Shown: positions 48,497-59,544 of the stretch, one piece after another
Numbering within the stretch: the first letter of the stretch is position 1
How the letters are laid out: each line of letters starts with the position of its first letter
DNA from: Siphonodentalium dalli
Taxonomy: Eukaryota; Mollusca; Scaphopoda; Gadilida; Siphonodentaliidae
Assembly (NCBI GenBank): GCA_032622095.1
Contig: CP136063.1
Span: 181,641,956-181,705,955, forward strand
Length of the DNA: 64,000 bases
Reading direction: 5' to 3'
Program-made: the position numbers and the translations under genes
The notes under the pieces: generated by a model
What the model was told of the DNA's origin: nothing
The model's input: only the letters and a program-made list of their open reading frames with translations
Databases searched by the model: none

Positions 48497-49769
48497 CATG
48501 TAACAGTACACTGGAGATAAAAAGGGAGAATATCTCAACTAACCAACAAAGGCCCTCTAGGTCTGTCTTAAACTTGAAGTAATGTCTCTCATATTGGTAT
48601 GATTGGTTATTTGAAAAAGAAGAACCATAAGTTAGGTAGGCTTTTAAAGTGAGGTAGGTTAAATTATGTTAAAGCATCGTTGCAAGATGACTGACCCCAT
48701 TCCTCATAACTCCCTTCTGAAATTTATAACATGTCCTTCTCCTAAAATTGATCAGGTTCCAATTGTATACACAATTTGATGGATGAAATTTTCCAATCTG
48801 AAAAATTTATCAGAAATAAAAGCATTCTCATTCAATTTTAGCTTGAAAATAGTCACGTATACAAATTGTAAGTCGAAAAGTAACAGCTTATTATAATTTT
48901 ACTCTGAAATTCCAACCTTATTAGTTCCAGTCCAATCACTTAGAAGTACAAGTATTTATTTGTTTCCAATGCTGGAGGGATGAGGAAATGATACACCATC
49001 TCCCACATCTTTGTTGGTCAAAATTTGTTACCAATTTTCCAAATAAAAAATCCTTCAATTGAAAATTTGGCAAGAATTTAAGAGAAAACTACCAAGAATT
49101 TGGCAGAAATTGGGTAACATTTGTGTTAGTAATAGAAGTTCATAAGCTTGTTGCCTTAAAATTTCTGTGTTATGGTTCATTATAAGAAATTAAAATGTAC
49201 CTTGTTTTCATCTCAACATGAGACCATGTGTTCCTAACCGTGATAAGGTACTGTAAGTCTTCTGACTATCAACATACTCATGTGAAGATCTGGGAAAATC
49301 AGATGTGTTCCTTTATTATATGACAATGGAGGTTTGCACACATATTAATTTCTGGGAGGAGCTTATGGCTGCTATGAGACAAGGGGTCTGTAGAAATAGT
49401 TTAAATAGTTTTACAGTGCCCATATGTATGCTGTAATCATACATCCGAGAACATGCATTAGTTTCGTCATTAATTGTGAAAAACAAAAATACTGAAAAAT
49501 TAGTGTGAACAGCGGATATCAAAATTAGTGTGAACAAAGAACTCTCAATGCAGCAAGCGACAGGTTCAGTTGCTGATTGGTAGAATATATTGGCTAATAA
49601 TTATTTGATTGACAGCCATGGAAAGTTCAATTGTTTTCTCCCCCAAATACCACTAAATAGCGATCTTTATCGATCTTTCCCGACCGTTTGAAAAGTTTTA
49701 ACCGAAGAAAGATAGTTTGGTTCGTTGCCATACCAACATCCTATGTTAGAAACTGTGGATGTGTTTTAA
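48497..49769. other. Intergenic, nothing recognised
   Basis: AT-rich. Short frames only. An AATTAGTGTGAACA phrase occurs twice near 49500-49535. Confidence 0.45.
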
Positions 49770-50219
49770 AGGCAACTTAATTTTCGAATCCCCAGATCAC
49801 ATTATATAAAAATATGCCATATTATATACCATTTGAAAGAGGAAGCTCCAAAACATTATATTATCAACTTATCCAGTGTAATAAACTGTGAACATGTTGT
49901 TTTTGTTGAGGTACCGATGTGTTTTCTGTGCTTAGGTTTCATTAGGACTATACTGCAAAGTCTATTATTTACAATGGAAGGGGAATAACACTATCTTAGT
50001 TTGAATTCTGTTGCATTCTGGGAGTGAAACAGTGGAAATGTTTCTATGATTTTAGCTCTTTTCTATTACTCTATGGGCACCTTCTGAGACACAGGTGGTC
50101 CAAATGGTGATGAATTATAGTAATTTAATCATATTTTACGCCATAGATTGTTATTAAAACCATATATCAAGGCACTATAGAAAAAAATAATCATTGACTT
50201 AAAAAAATTAAATGGGCCT
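49770..50219. mobile_element. Family J TTAA-type element, copy 2 (uninterrupted)
   Basis: AGGCAACTTAATTTTCGAA to TTAAATGGGCCT with TTAA at 49766-49769 and 50220-50223. It is the empty-site counterpart of the 25-26-kb copy and lies in the opposite orientation. Confidence 0.8.
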
Positions 50220-50278
50220 TTAAACAGTTGTTTCCGGTTATAGTTCAATTTACATTTCTTCTAATCTATTGCCTATTG

Positions 50279-50417
50279 ACAGTAATGCCCTAAATAATCG
50301 ACTCCTTAACCACAGCAGAATTATGTGTAACTTTTCAGGATTTAGTCGAAAATATGGCTTGTTGCCATTCATCAGAAAGCTCTCACTGAGAGCTTTCCAA
50401 TGAATGTCAACAAGCCA
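50279..50417. mobile_element. Family A MITE, copy 9 (truncated)
   Basis: GACAGTAATGCCC left arm complete; the right arm stops after CAACAAGCC. Confidence 0.8.
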
Positions 50418-50586
50418 GTGAGCAGTGAAAGATCTTGTTAGTATGCTAGCCATTGTACCTCCCCCTGTCCCCGGGGAGCAGTAGATAGTTACTGAGTGTT
50501 CAGGGTAATATTTGTCATTAGCCTCTTAGAACAATTAAGTATAATTGGCTAAGTGCTATATAAAACTGTCAATATTATAAGGCCAA

Positions 50587-50737
50587 TGAAATGGATGTTG
50601 ATTTGTTTGCGTTCCATAGAGTATGGATTCAAGTTGATCTGACATTTTGTGTGGAACGCGAAAGCATTCCACACATAAAATTGTCAGACCAAGTTGCATC
50701 CATAGTCTATAGAACGCAACAAAATCAACATCCATTA
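50587..50737. repeat. Palindrome, arms ~65 bp
   Basis: ATGGATGTTGATTTGTTTGC pairs with GCAACAAAATCAACATCCAT; the apex is GGAACGCGAAAGCATTCC. It lies in otherwise unassigned DNA 50418-50775. Confidence 0.75.
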
Positions 50738-50775
50738 CTTATATTTACACTCAACTGAGTCAACTCACTGGCAGA

Positions 50776-51017
50776 TTAACCCTTTACCCAACAGAAGGGC
50801 CCTGTGCCAATGCATTCTCTTATATATGCGAGTCGACCTATGGTCGACTCGCATATATAAGAGAATGCATTGGCACAGGGCATAACTGTAACTATCACAA
50901 TGTGGTCAAGGAGCCGGTTCCAATGATATCCATATTTGTATGGTTCTATTGAGACAGACCGAAGATATTTTAGGCTGTTCAAGCTTTATTTGGCCGGTTT
51001 GTTGGGTAAAGGGTTAA
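50776..51017. mobile_element. Family D-like TTAA MITE with 72-bp palindrome
   Basis: TTAACCCTTTACCCAACA to TGTTGGGTAAAGGGTTAA. At about 50808-50880 CCCTGTGCCAATGCATTCTC, TTATATATGCGAGTCGACC and their exact complements form a perfect palindrome around TCGACCTATGGTCGA. A distinct subfamily, since its ends differ from other D copies. Confidence 0.85.
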
Positions 51018-51159
51018 AAGAGCATTTAGTGCCCATTTCCAATGTTATTCTCATAGTTCATTGCAAGTTGCATCTACACAATATGGAAGCAACTAGGTGT
51101 CTGTGTGCGATGTCAAGTGACGTAATTTCGACCAACAGACAACCTGTATTCATATTTAT

Positions 51160-51248
51160 ATTTGCGAGGCTCCCTATGGGAGGCTCGTATGTACATTGGC
51201 ACAGGGTTTTTGCAAAATTTCAGAAAGCTCCAGCCATGGAAGGGTTAA
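51160..51248. mobile_element. Family D MITE, right-end fragment
   Basis: GCGAGGCTCCCTATGGGAGG to CATGGAAGGGTTAA only. Confidence 0.75.
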
Positions 51249-51349
51249 ATCCACGTTTACTACAGCCAGATCAATTTACTGGAGTGATAACATGTATGTT
51301 CTATGCAAATGTAAAAACAAAATAATGTATGACTAGAAAGCATATACTG

Positions 51350-51505
51350 CACCGGTATGGGAGGCCGTTTTCACATTTATTAATAATTGGACTTCAGGGA
51401 AATTCAGTGCAATTCAATTGCACTTAAGTGCAATAGCCATAACAAGCTTTTGCCCTTTTGAAGATAAAATGAGGTCTGTGAAACTGGCCTCCCATATACT
51501 GGAAC
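51350..51505. repeat. Short inverted repeat, TATGGGAGGCC ends
   Basis: GGTATGGGAGGCCGTTTTCACA against TGTGAAACTGGCCTCCCATA, ~155 bp in all. Confidence 0.6.
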
Positions 51506-51714
51506 AGTGTATTGAATAGCGATGAATAAGCTCTGACTAATATTGCGATGCAGAAAAGCAAGTCTGGATAGAGAGTAAATTTCCATAAAATCATCACAAA
51601 AAATTATAGCAGATTGAGTTATTCATGTCACACTAAAATAATCCGTCTGAGATATACTCTTGCCTCTACAGTGTGGCTGAATTGGTCACTCTCACCATTT
51701 TTTGTGTGTGATAA

Positions 51715-51967
51715 TGTTACCCAATTCCAAAAATTGTGATAAATTTACCCAGGTGGTGAGAATTATGATAAAGTTATACTCAGGTTAATAAAATTTAATG
51801 TATAGCAACCAAATTATTTTTTGTCAAATCGCGTGCATATTATGACATTTTTGCTTATCCTGGGTAACTTTACACAATTTTCATTAACTGGGTAACTTTA
51901 TCACAATTTTGGGAATCTTGTTACCTTTATCACAATTTTGGGAACCTGGGTAACTTAATCACAAATG
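51715..51967 (+). repeat. Imperfect tandem repeat (GGGTAACTTTATCACAATTTT)
   Basis: Four or five units of ~28-32 bp, the last three well preserved. 51506-51714 shows nothing. Confidence 0.65.
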
Positions 51968-52530
51968 AAAGTGTCAATGACACTGTAGCTCAACTTGGGA
52001 AGGAGTTGATTTTTGCTGAGCAATGAATAGATTTATAAAGAAGGAAAGCCAAAAAGTTACAGTAAAGGTCTGCTCTGATCTAGAGATCACCGCTAACATC
52101 CATATGGAGTTTGGTGACGATCGGATGAGGGATGTGCCCAAGGATTTAGTCATGCAAAGAGTAAAATTCAAGATGGCTGCCGACGGCCATGTTATTCATA
52201 TAAAATCAATAAAATTTGATAGCTCCCATCTAGAGGTTATCCTAAACATGCCTGTAAATTTTAAAAACATTTCTCCAATAAATGCGGGCTGCAGTGTGTG
52301 CCGATGGTTTCATTTGAAATCCAAAATGGCTGCTGGTGGCCATGTTTTTTAACAAATTTTGGATGGCTCCCATCTAGAGGTCACCTCGAAGGTCCATATG
52401 AAGTTTGGTGATGATCGGATGAGGGATGGAGCCTGTAGGGTAAGCCAAAGGAAATTGTTGATGGACGGATGGACTACAGACACCAACCCACAGCAATAGC
52501 TCAAACTTTACAATGTAAAGTTGAGCTAAA
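51968..52530 (-). repeat. Family L repeat, copy 4
   Basis: Starts GTCAATGACACTGTAGCTCA as at 46945 and ends AGTTGAGCTAAAA. It contains GATGAGGGATG and CAAGATGGCTGCC units. Confidence 0.72.
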
Positions 52531-53304
52531 AACTGGTGAGATCGGACGCTCAATTTGCCCCATCATTTACAATTTGTGCAGCATCATTATGAAATAGGAG
52601 TTATGCATGCGATGCGATGTGAATGCATATATGTCAAAACATCGGTATTGTGTTAAAAAAGCACCAACTGTCTAAAAGGTCATAGAATGTTACGATCAAT
52701 CGCTAACTGGTTAATTGTGTTATGAGGTCTGGCATAGACCTATATATGACTTTTGTTTGAAAAATGCACACTTCTGGGTGTACATGTAGATATATTGCAA
52801 GTTAGTGTCAAGCTATCATGCCGGAAAGCTGTCTGTCGAGTTTGTGATAATGATATCAAATCACATTGAGTTAATGATTAGCATAACTGCAGAATGCATA
52901 AATGTTTTGCACATAAACCTACACTGAAACATATTAGTTTAATTATTAAAACTTAATTGGAATGTATATAAATTAGGGCTACAGTGTATACAACCAGAGA
53001 ATCTCACATGCAATGTTATTTTCTTTCAAAAATACTTAAGCTGAAATTTCCGACACCTTATTAGGAACAAACTCGCAACCAACTTTCAGGAATTTATGCA
53101 CCAGGAGCTACATCGACTGCTACATCCAAATTCGAATCATATTTTGAATTTGCTGAAAATTGCCCATTCACAGGGTCCATAATTGTTAGATGTAGTATTT
53201 CTTACCAAAACAACAACAGTTGTGTCACATGGAATGTGAAGCATTGCAGATACACACACAACACAGAGTAAATACATCAATACCACAACTGTTTATCACA
53301 TAGG
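52531..53304. other. Intergenic, nothing recognised
   Basis: No repeat family, RNA gene or coding frame seen. Confidence 0.4.
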
Positions 53305-53487
53305 TACAGTAATGCCCAAAGTATATGACCTTTTAACCACAGCAGAATTATGGGAAATTTTTCAGGATTTAGTCAGCTGATTTAGTTGAAAATATGGCTT
53401 GCTGCCATTCATCGGAAAGCTCTCACCTGAAAAATTTCCCATAATTCTGCTGTGGTTTAGGGGTCGATTATTTAGGACGTTACTGTA
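53305..53487. mobile_element. Family A MITE, copy 10
   Basis: TACAGTAATGCCC to GGACGTTACTGTA, internally shortened. Confidence 0.8.
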
Positions 53488-53550
53488 TATTGTGTGGATA
53501 TATGCAAAGTAAAATACATGACCTTTATCCATTATACCACTTAACATTAT

Positions 53551-54081
53551 TTAACCCTTTCTTTACAAATTGATTTTGTCATCAGTTATAAAGGATATAC
53601 ATTTGAATAGTCTATTATTCATCTGGAGGTATGTTTAGGATATAGAAGCAGATGACAAACAGACGAATATATAAAATATGTGCAGAAGGATTCCCATTTA
53701 TTTGGTGGGAAATGTTCAGATAAAAGCTTTGAATGAAAATGGTCATTTGTTGAACTTATTATCTGAACATTCCCTACTGAAACTACAAGTAATCGTTAAC
53801 CCTTTAATGATAGGAGCTTCCTGAAGTTTTATGAAAACTGTGTGCGAATGCATTCTCTTATATATGTGTCTCCCATAGGGAGCCTCACATATATAAGAGA
53901 ATACATTGGCCTAACAATATTTACCTTGACCTGTAAGGCAGTGAATTCTTTTCATATATGCGAGGCTCCCTATGGGAGATTCTCATATATAAGAGAATGC
54001 ACTGGCACAGGGTCTTTAACGGTGCACCAGTGAGGTCCCTTCATGGAAGGGTTAATGAGTATATATTAAAGAAAGGGTTAA
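53551..54081. mobile_element. Family C MITE, copy 6, carrying a family D MITE
   Basis: TTAACCCTTTCTTTAC to AAAGAAAGGGTTAA. Family D (53796-54055) sits inside, with TTAA on both sides, so the C target AATCG-TTAA-TGAG is restored by removing it. Confidence 0.85.
53796..54055. mobile_element. Family D MITE, copy 7, nested in family C
   Basis: TTAACCCTTTAATGATAGG to ATGGAAGGGTTAA with the two family hairpins. It has a single TTAA duplication (53796-53799 and 54052-54055). Confidence 0.87.
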
Positions 54082-54103
54082 AGGCAACACAATGGAGCTC
54101 TAG

Positions 54104-54522
54104 GATCAAGCCTGCAAATAGTGTGCTTTCATTTTAGGAATGAAGTCCCTGGAGGGTGTATTTAGTGATGCTATCCTGCATAGCAGGTTAGCATCACCAA
54201 ATTCACCCTCTGGGAACCTCATTCAGCTTAGGCCTCATCTATAGGTATCAATAGTCTCAAATTAACATTGTTTTAGTTACCTTTTCCCTGCTGAGAAGTT
54301 TCTATATCCCCTAATTTGCAGCAGATAAAATGCATAATCGAGGTGACTAATGGGTGAACATCACCAACTGGTAAACTTCAATCCGATCCTAGGTCTCCAA
54401 TAGCAGTTTGAGGCCTAAGCAGAATGAGGTTTCCAGAAGGTGAATTTGGTTTTGAAATCCCGCCTTGCATCACTATGGGGACCTCATTCTGCAAATTACA
54501 GACAAACAATTTTCAGGCTTGT
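54104..54522. mobile_element. Family E foldback, copy 6
   Basis: AAGCCTGCAAATAGTGTGC to TTTTCAGGCTTG; family blocks are present but diverged. Confidence 0.75.
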
Positions 54523-54837
54523 CTAGGATAACTGAAGTTTACAGTTTCTCGCAGCACTACCTATGCATGTACCAAAAAGATAAATAAGTGACTTAGACAA
54601 ATACAGAAATTAAATACTAACATGAGATAACTACACAGTTTTATAGAGTCTGAGCATCAATTCAATAAAAGCACACATCTGATGATCTCAGAACAAAATG
54701 AAAGACCTTTATAACATGCCTTTTTTTCAAAGAAAAGACAGTCATTGCCATTTGGATACCATAAGGTGGTTGATGAACACCTGGGAAATGATTGACCAAG
54801 TCTCCTTGATCTCATCAGCCAGTGACAGTGGTAGAGA

Positions 54838-55041
54838 TACAGTAATGCCCTAAATAATCGATTCCTTAACCACAGCAGAATTATGGGTAATTTTTCAGGA
54901 TTTAGTCGGAAATATGGCTTGTTGCCATTCATCGGAAAGCTTTCCAATGAATGGCAACAAGCCATATTTCCGACTAAATCCTGAAAAATTACCCATAATT
55001 CTGCTGTGGTTAAGGAGTCGATTATTTAGGGCATTACTGTA
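54838..55041. mobile_element. Family A MITE, copy 11
   Basis: TACAGTAATGCCC to GGGCATTACTGTA; almost perfect palindrome with apex AAGCTTTCC. 54523-54837 is unassigned. Confidence 0.87.
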
Positions 55042-55538
55042 GTCTTTCTGAAAAGTCAACGATAAAATCTTATCAGATTTATGTCTCTGTATCTCTTATA
55101 AAGATTTCAATTCTGTATTGATGGGATTCCAATCCCTATAACAAACACTACTTTGTGGTTGGTTATACAGTATTTAAATTTCGAGATCGGAGGTAAATGA
55201 CATGTTCACAATTTTGTCATGCATGGCGAACAAATTTTATAATACAGAATACAGACGACATATTCGTTATTCATTATACTCATCACAATCTAGGTGACAT
55301 CATCTTCAAGTTTTTATGAGTCAACAAAATTTGTTACTGATTATCTTTTGCATCTTGTTTTTATAACTACTACTGAATTCTCACAAACATTTACTACATC
55401 AGGCATGCACTCATTTGGAAACAAATTTGTTCGTCATCTTGGGAAAGCCGCATCATCTTAGAAATGAAATCATAATGAGAGTTATCGAAATGTATCAGTA
55501 AATCTGATAAGATTTTCATCTGCTTTTCAAAAAGACTG
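55041..55538. mobile_element. Family H TIR element, copy 2
   Basis: AGTCTTTCTGAAAAG and CTTTTCAAAAAGACT ends, with AAAATCTTATCAGATTT / AATCTGATAAGATTTT just inside. It abuts family A copy 11; CTGTAG occurs on both sides. Confidence 0.75.
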
Positions 55539-56109
55539 TAGAAATAGATGCCGAGAATCCTAAGTGCCAATGGGAACTTTAAAAAAAAATATTATATTCT
55601 CATCTCTTGTCAGCATCTTTTCATCAACAGCAATAAAACAGATGAAGTGGAATTTTGTTTGTTTGTTTAGAACTTACTCTCACAACTGGACACAGAAAGC
55701 TCAATGTATGGGGATTTTATTTCTTTATTACTTCTATCAGGTTTTTTATTTGAGGTTAGATTTTCTCAAACTAGTTTATCATATTTTATGGATGTTAGTT
55801 TTTAGGAATAATGTTCAAGGAAAGGGTAGTGCTGTCAACAAAATTGGTATTTTGGAGAAAAAAAAAGTGTTTTTAAAGCCATTTTTTCTGATAGTTGTGT
55901 GGTTTCCTAGAAAATCAACATTCTTGCAAAATATGCAATGCTATGTGTGTGTAACCAATTGCTTACATGTATAGTGACACACCCCAATACTTGCAGAAAT
56001 AGGTCTTTAATTGTACTGTTTACCTTGGACAAATACAAGCCCACAGGTGTATCTGTATAGTTTGTATTAAAGTGGCATGGGTTGGCACTTAGTCTTCATC
56101 AGCATCTGT
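55539..56109. other. Intergenic, unassigned
   Basis: A 136-codon open frame at 55564-55974 is phenylalanine/leucine-rich and T-rich. It lacks any family signature and is probably chance. Confidence 0.45.
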
Positions 56110-57382
56110 CACTGGTCGGGAACCTACATCATAATATGCTAGAAAATGGCAACAAGATATCTCACATCGAAGTGAGTATTCATCATTTTCAAACCTATAT
56201 AAATAACTCAACCAAATAAGATAGCGAATGAGTTAGGTATCAATTTATATTAGCCCACTATGAATCCGGTCCCCATATACATGACTTCCCGTCCCCATAT
56301 ACTTGACTTCCCTCCCCATATACATGACTGTTGAGAAGATATAAGTGTTCAAGTGACTTTGGTCAAAAATTTTAAGGTTGTGACATTTGAATGCCAAATC
56401 AGCCTTCCCTAAAAACAAAGTTTTTAGATATCTGTTTTTTGCAGTAACTGAGATGAGTTGTTGGGAAAGCTCATTAGTCTGATAGTTTGCTGATATCTTT
56501 GAAAAATATAGGAAAACAAGAGCATTGCTAGCATGTGGCAAAATACGCCTTAATTCCAACAAAGGGACATAAATCTGGTGAAAATTGGCTGGCGGAACCC
56601 AAATCAAACTTGACCTGTATTTTGGGCCAGTAAACTCACATACCAAATTTCAATCCATTCAGTTCAGTCTTACTAACGTTACATGTATCATCCTTTATTA
56701 CACGCTTGTTCCTAAAAGTACAGTGTTATTGCTGTTCCATATTTACAAATCCGTATGCAACGTACGTTCCATACGCATCTCGTTGACGTAAAATGACGTA
56801 CATGACGTTCGCCTCAACCATGAAACTGGAACTATTTAAATAAAAGAATCATCACAGATGACAAACACGCCCTGAATGAGCCTAAATAAACCTTCTAATC
56901 CTGTATTTTAATGTACGGATTCTAGGACGCGAAGCGTGTAATAAACACAGAACGACACGATGTGTAAATGGGTTTGTCGTTCTATCCTTCCGCGGCAGCA
57001 CTCGTGCCATATCGACAAACCCATTCACACATCGTGTTGTTCTGTGTATGTATCATCAGGAAAAGAAATTTAAGTGCAAATTCCAACAAAAAGGGACACT
57101 GGTGAAAATTGGCAGACGGAACCCAAATTCGAACTTGATCTGTATTATGTGCTGGTAAACCCACTTACCAAATTTCATTCAATTCAGTTGAGACGATCTA
57201 AAGTTATCATTTGGAAACCAAAAGTGAATAGATGGACAGGACAGACAGACGGCAAGATGGACCAATAAAATAATACGTCCAGTTTTTTAAAAAGGGGTAT
57301 ATAAAAAGTAATGTTGAATTTGAAAGGTGTGATATCTTGATATCATTTTCGAGCAAATTAAGAAGTAGGTTCCCGGCCACTG
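56110..57382. mobile_element. Family I TIR element, copy 2
   Basis: CACTGGTCGGGAACCTAC faces the complement CAGTGGCCGGGAACCTAC. Subterminal AAAATGG and AGATATCTCACATCGAAG match copy 1. The interior holds a duplicated ~120-bp segment (56545-56660 and 57075-57190; GGTGAAAATTGGC, CGGAACCCAAAT) and element F. Confidence 0.7.
56693..57047 (+). mobile_element. Hairpin-tailed element F
   Basis: Body CTTTATTACACGCTTG to GAAGCGTGTAATAAA (~250 bp), then a hairpin (56945-57047; ACACAGAACGACACGATGTG paired with its complement; arms ~35 bp). A 10-bp direct repeat ATGTATCATC flanks the whole unit (56683-56692 and 57048-57057), so body and hairpin moved together. Confidence 0.78.
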
Positions 57383-58027
57383 TGTGGCAAAAAGAAAAGA
57401 AAATTTGATCGATGAGAAGACATTGACATTTTGGCTTTAAGCAGCTTCAGAACACAATAACAGTTATTGCACTCAGGGGACAATTCTGCTCGTTATGCTG
57501 GGCTGGAATGTGTCGGTCACCAAAATATCTTTCCATCCATTTTTGCCCTGCCCAGGGTAATTTGCCCATTCCAGCCGAGCGTATGGAATGGAATCGTCCC
57601 CAAATTTAAGTTTTAAGACTAGAAGAAGAGAAACTATAACAGGGACATAAGGTAGCCATATCGGGGATGCCTTTTCCCCTCAATTGTGACACCAATTTTT
57701 CAAAGTTGGAAATTTGCAGGTTGAAATGACCAATGCTGGAAATTTCAAGCTCAAAGATCTTCGAAGTTTGCTGGAACTGTTATCGCTTTGACAGGAATTC
57801 CATGTAAATTTAATAATTTTCAATTCAGAATCACTAATTATAATAGCTCCGTTATAACTGACATCATAGGACCAAAAGAATAAATTTGCTGTCCAAAGGT
57901 GTTAATTTGTTTGCATTTAAATTTTTAGGCAACAGAAAGGTGAACTTGGAATATTAATTCAAAGAGGAAGGGTGTTGTGGAGTTGAACGTGGAAGTTCAA
58001 AGTGTAGCTTTAGCCACCAATTCAAGA
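57383..58027. other. Intergenic with one inverted repeat
   Basis: Palindrome at 57476-57601 (GGGGACAATTC / GAATCGTCCCC and GGCTGGAATG / CATTCCAGCC). The rest is unassigned. Confidence 0.5.
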
Positions 58028-58232
58028 CATGTAATGGCCTAAATAATCGACTCCTTAACCATAGCAGAATTATGGGTAACTTTTCAGGATTTAGTCGGAA
58101 ATATGGCTTATTGCCATTCATTGGAAAGAGCTTTCCGATGAATGGCAAGAAGCCATATTTCCGACTAAATCCTGAAAAGTTACCTATAATTCTGCTGTGG
58201 TTAAGGAGTCGATTATTTATGGCATTACTCTA
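58028..58232. mobile_element. Family A MITE, copy 12
   Basis: ATGTAATGGCCTAAATAATC to ATGGCATTAC palindrome. It ends about 28 bases past the stop of the ankyrin/SOCS-box gene, so may be in its 3-prime UTR. Confidence 0.85.
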
Positions 58233-58242
58233 TGTACTTGGC

Positions 58243-59325
58243 TTAAAAGGTAAAGTCCCTGTGAATTAACACAAATGGTCTGTGAAATGCATTATCAATT
58301 CCTTCAAACAATATGTCCGTGTCACCGAGAGTTAGATATAAGTGGACAGCTGGTGGGATAGAGACACCGAGTTTAGAACAAGACATATCCACATTGTTTG
58401 TAATGTTTTTCCGGAACACACTCCTACATAAATGCGTGAGTGAATGCACTGTATTATTCATTCGAGAGCACCATATCACCAGCTGTTTACTGATCAGACT
58501 AATCTGGCTCATCTCCTGACTCGACCACTTCCACCCCGCTGCCGTAAAGTACACGATAAATTTCTCGTAAAGAGAGTACATGAAATCCTTGTTGTTCCAC
58601 TTTGATTCAAAATAGTATTCCATCGAGTTTATTAACAATTCCAGGTCTTTTTGATTTGATATTTTCAACAGTTTAATAGTAAAGTCTGATATTGAGATGA
58701 GAAATGGATCAAAATCACCAAGCAAATAAACAGGTTGATGTCGGTGGAGTTTTAACAGTAACAATTCATGGTACTTCAGTGACTTTGAGTATTTCAGGCC
58801 AAATTCTATTAACTTATTAAGAAACTGCTGTTTATCATTTTTCAGTGAGGTTATGACGACATACATCATAGCATCTCGGCACACAGGTTCCGCGTTCACC
58901 TTCAGTAACTCGCCAATGATATCCCAGCAATGAGAATGTCGTGGTTCCTGGCAGTTATCAAACGCAGCAATCAATGCTACATCCAAGGGAGAAAACTGAT
59001 TAATATTCAAATGATTCTTATCACATCGATTCACATGCAGCAGAAGTTTGACTGTTTCCACTTGAGTTAATTTGATGGAAAGCATTAATGCACTATCACC
59101 TTTTTCATTGAGAGGTATGTTAACATCAAACGACTTTTCGATAATAGTTGAAATTTCATCAATATTATTGTTCTGGATTGCCTGCTCTAGCTCAGTCGAA
59201 TACTGTAAATAGTCTTCATCATCTTGATAACTTTCACGACTGTCTGTTGATTTGAGACTGTATCTTGGTGGTCTGGGAGCAGATGTTGACCATGAAGTGT
59301 TAAACTTTGTGTGATAATTCCCCAT
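58243..59325 (-). CDS. Ankyrin-repeat protein with C-terminal SOCS-box-like motif (ASB-like)
   Basis: One uninterrupted 360-codon frame. The N-terminus MGNYHTKF fits an N-myristoylation site if this ATG is used. Residues ~45-130 hold ankyrin-like helices (GDSALMLSIKLTQVETVKLL, then NINQFSPLDVALIAAF). The middle is helical without clear repeats. Residues ~305-345 read VHSLTHLCRSVFRKNI, then GVSIPPAVHLYL. This matches the SOCS-box pattern: BC-box SLxxLCR, followed by a proline and YL. ASB proteins use this box to bind Elongin B/C and Cullin-5 and present substrates for ubiquitination. Upstream, an acceptor (TTTAAACAG|GTACTTAC) lies 20 bases before the ATG and the frame stays open to it, so an earlier coding exon is possible. 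Family A MITEs lie close on both sides. No specific ASB subtype is claimed. Confidence 0.72.
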   Translation of the reverse strand: MGNYHTKFNTSWSTSAPRPPRYSLKSTDSRESYQDDEDYLQYSTELEQAIQNNNIDEISTIIEKSFDVNIPLNEKGDSALMLSIKLTQVETVKLLLHVNRCDKNHLNINQFSPLDVALIAAFDNCQEPRHSHCWDIIGELLKVNAEPVCRDAMMYVVITSLKNDKQQFLNKLIEFGLKYSKSLKYHELLLLKLHRHQPVYLLGDFDPFLISISDFTIKLLKISNQKDLELLINSMEYYFESKWNNKDFMYSLYEKFIVYFTAAGWKWSSQEMSQISLISKQLVIWCSRMNNTVHSLTHLCRSVFRKNITNNVDMSCSKLGVSIPPAVHLYLTLGDTDILFEGIDNAFHRPFVLIHRDFTF

Positions 59326-59376
59326 TGGGTCAGCTAAGTAAGTACCTGTTTAAAAGATCAATGATAACAGAATGAA

Positions 59377-59544
59377 TAGAGTAATGCTCTAAGTAATCGA
59401 CTTCTTAACCACAGCAGAATTATGGGTAACTTTTCAGGATTTAGTTGGAAATATGGCTTGTTGCCATTCAGACTAAATCCTGAAAAGTTACCCATAATTC
59501 TGCTGTGGTTAAGAAGTCGATTACTTTAATAGAGCATTACTGTA
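59377..59544. mobile_element. Family A MITE, copy 13
   Basis: TAGAGTAATGCTCTAAG to AGAGCATTACTGTA palindrome, shortened at the apex. It lies 52 bases upstream of the ankyrin gene ATG, in its likely first intron. Confidence 0.83.
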
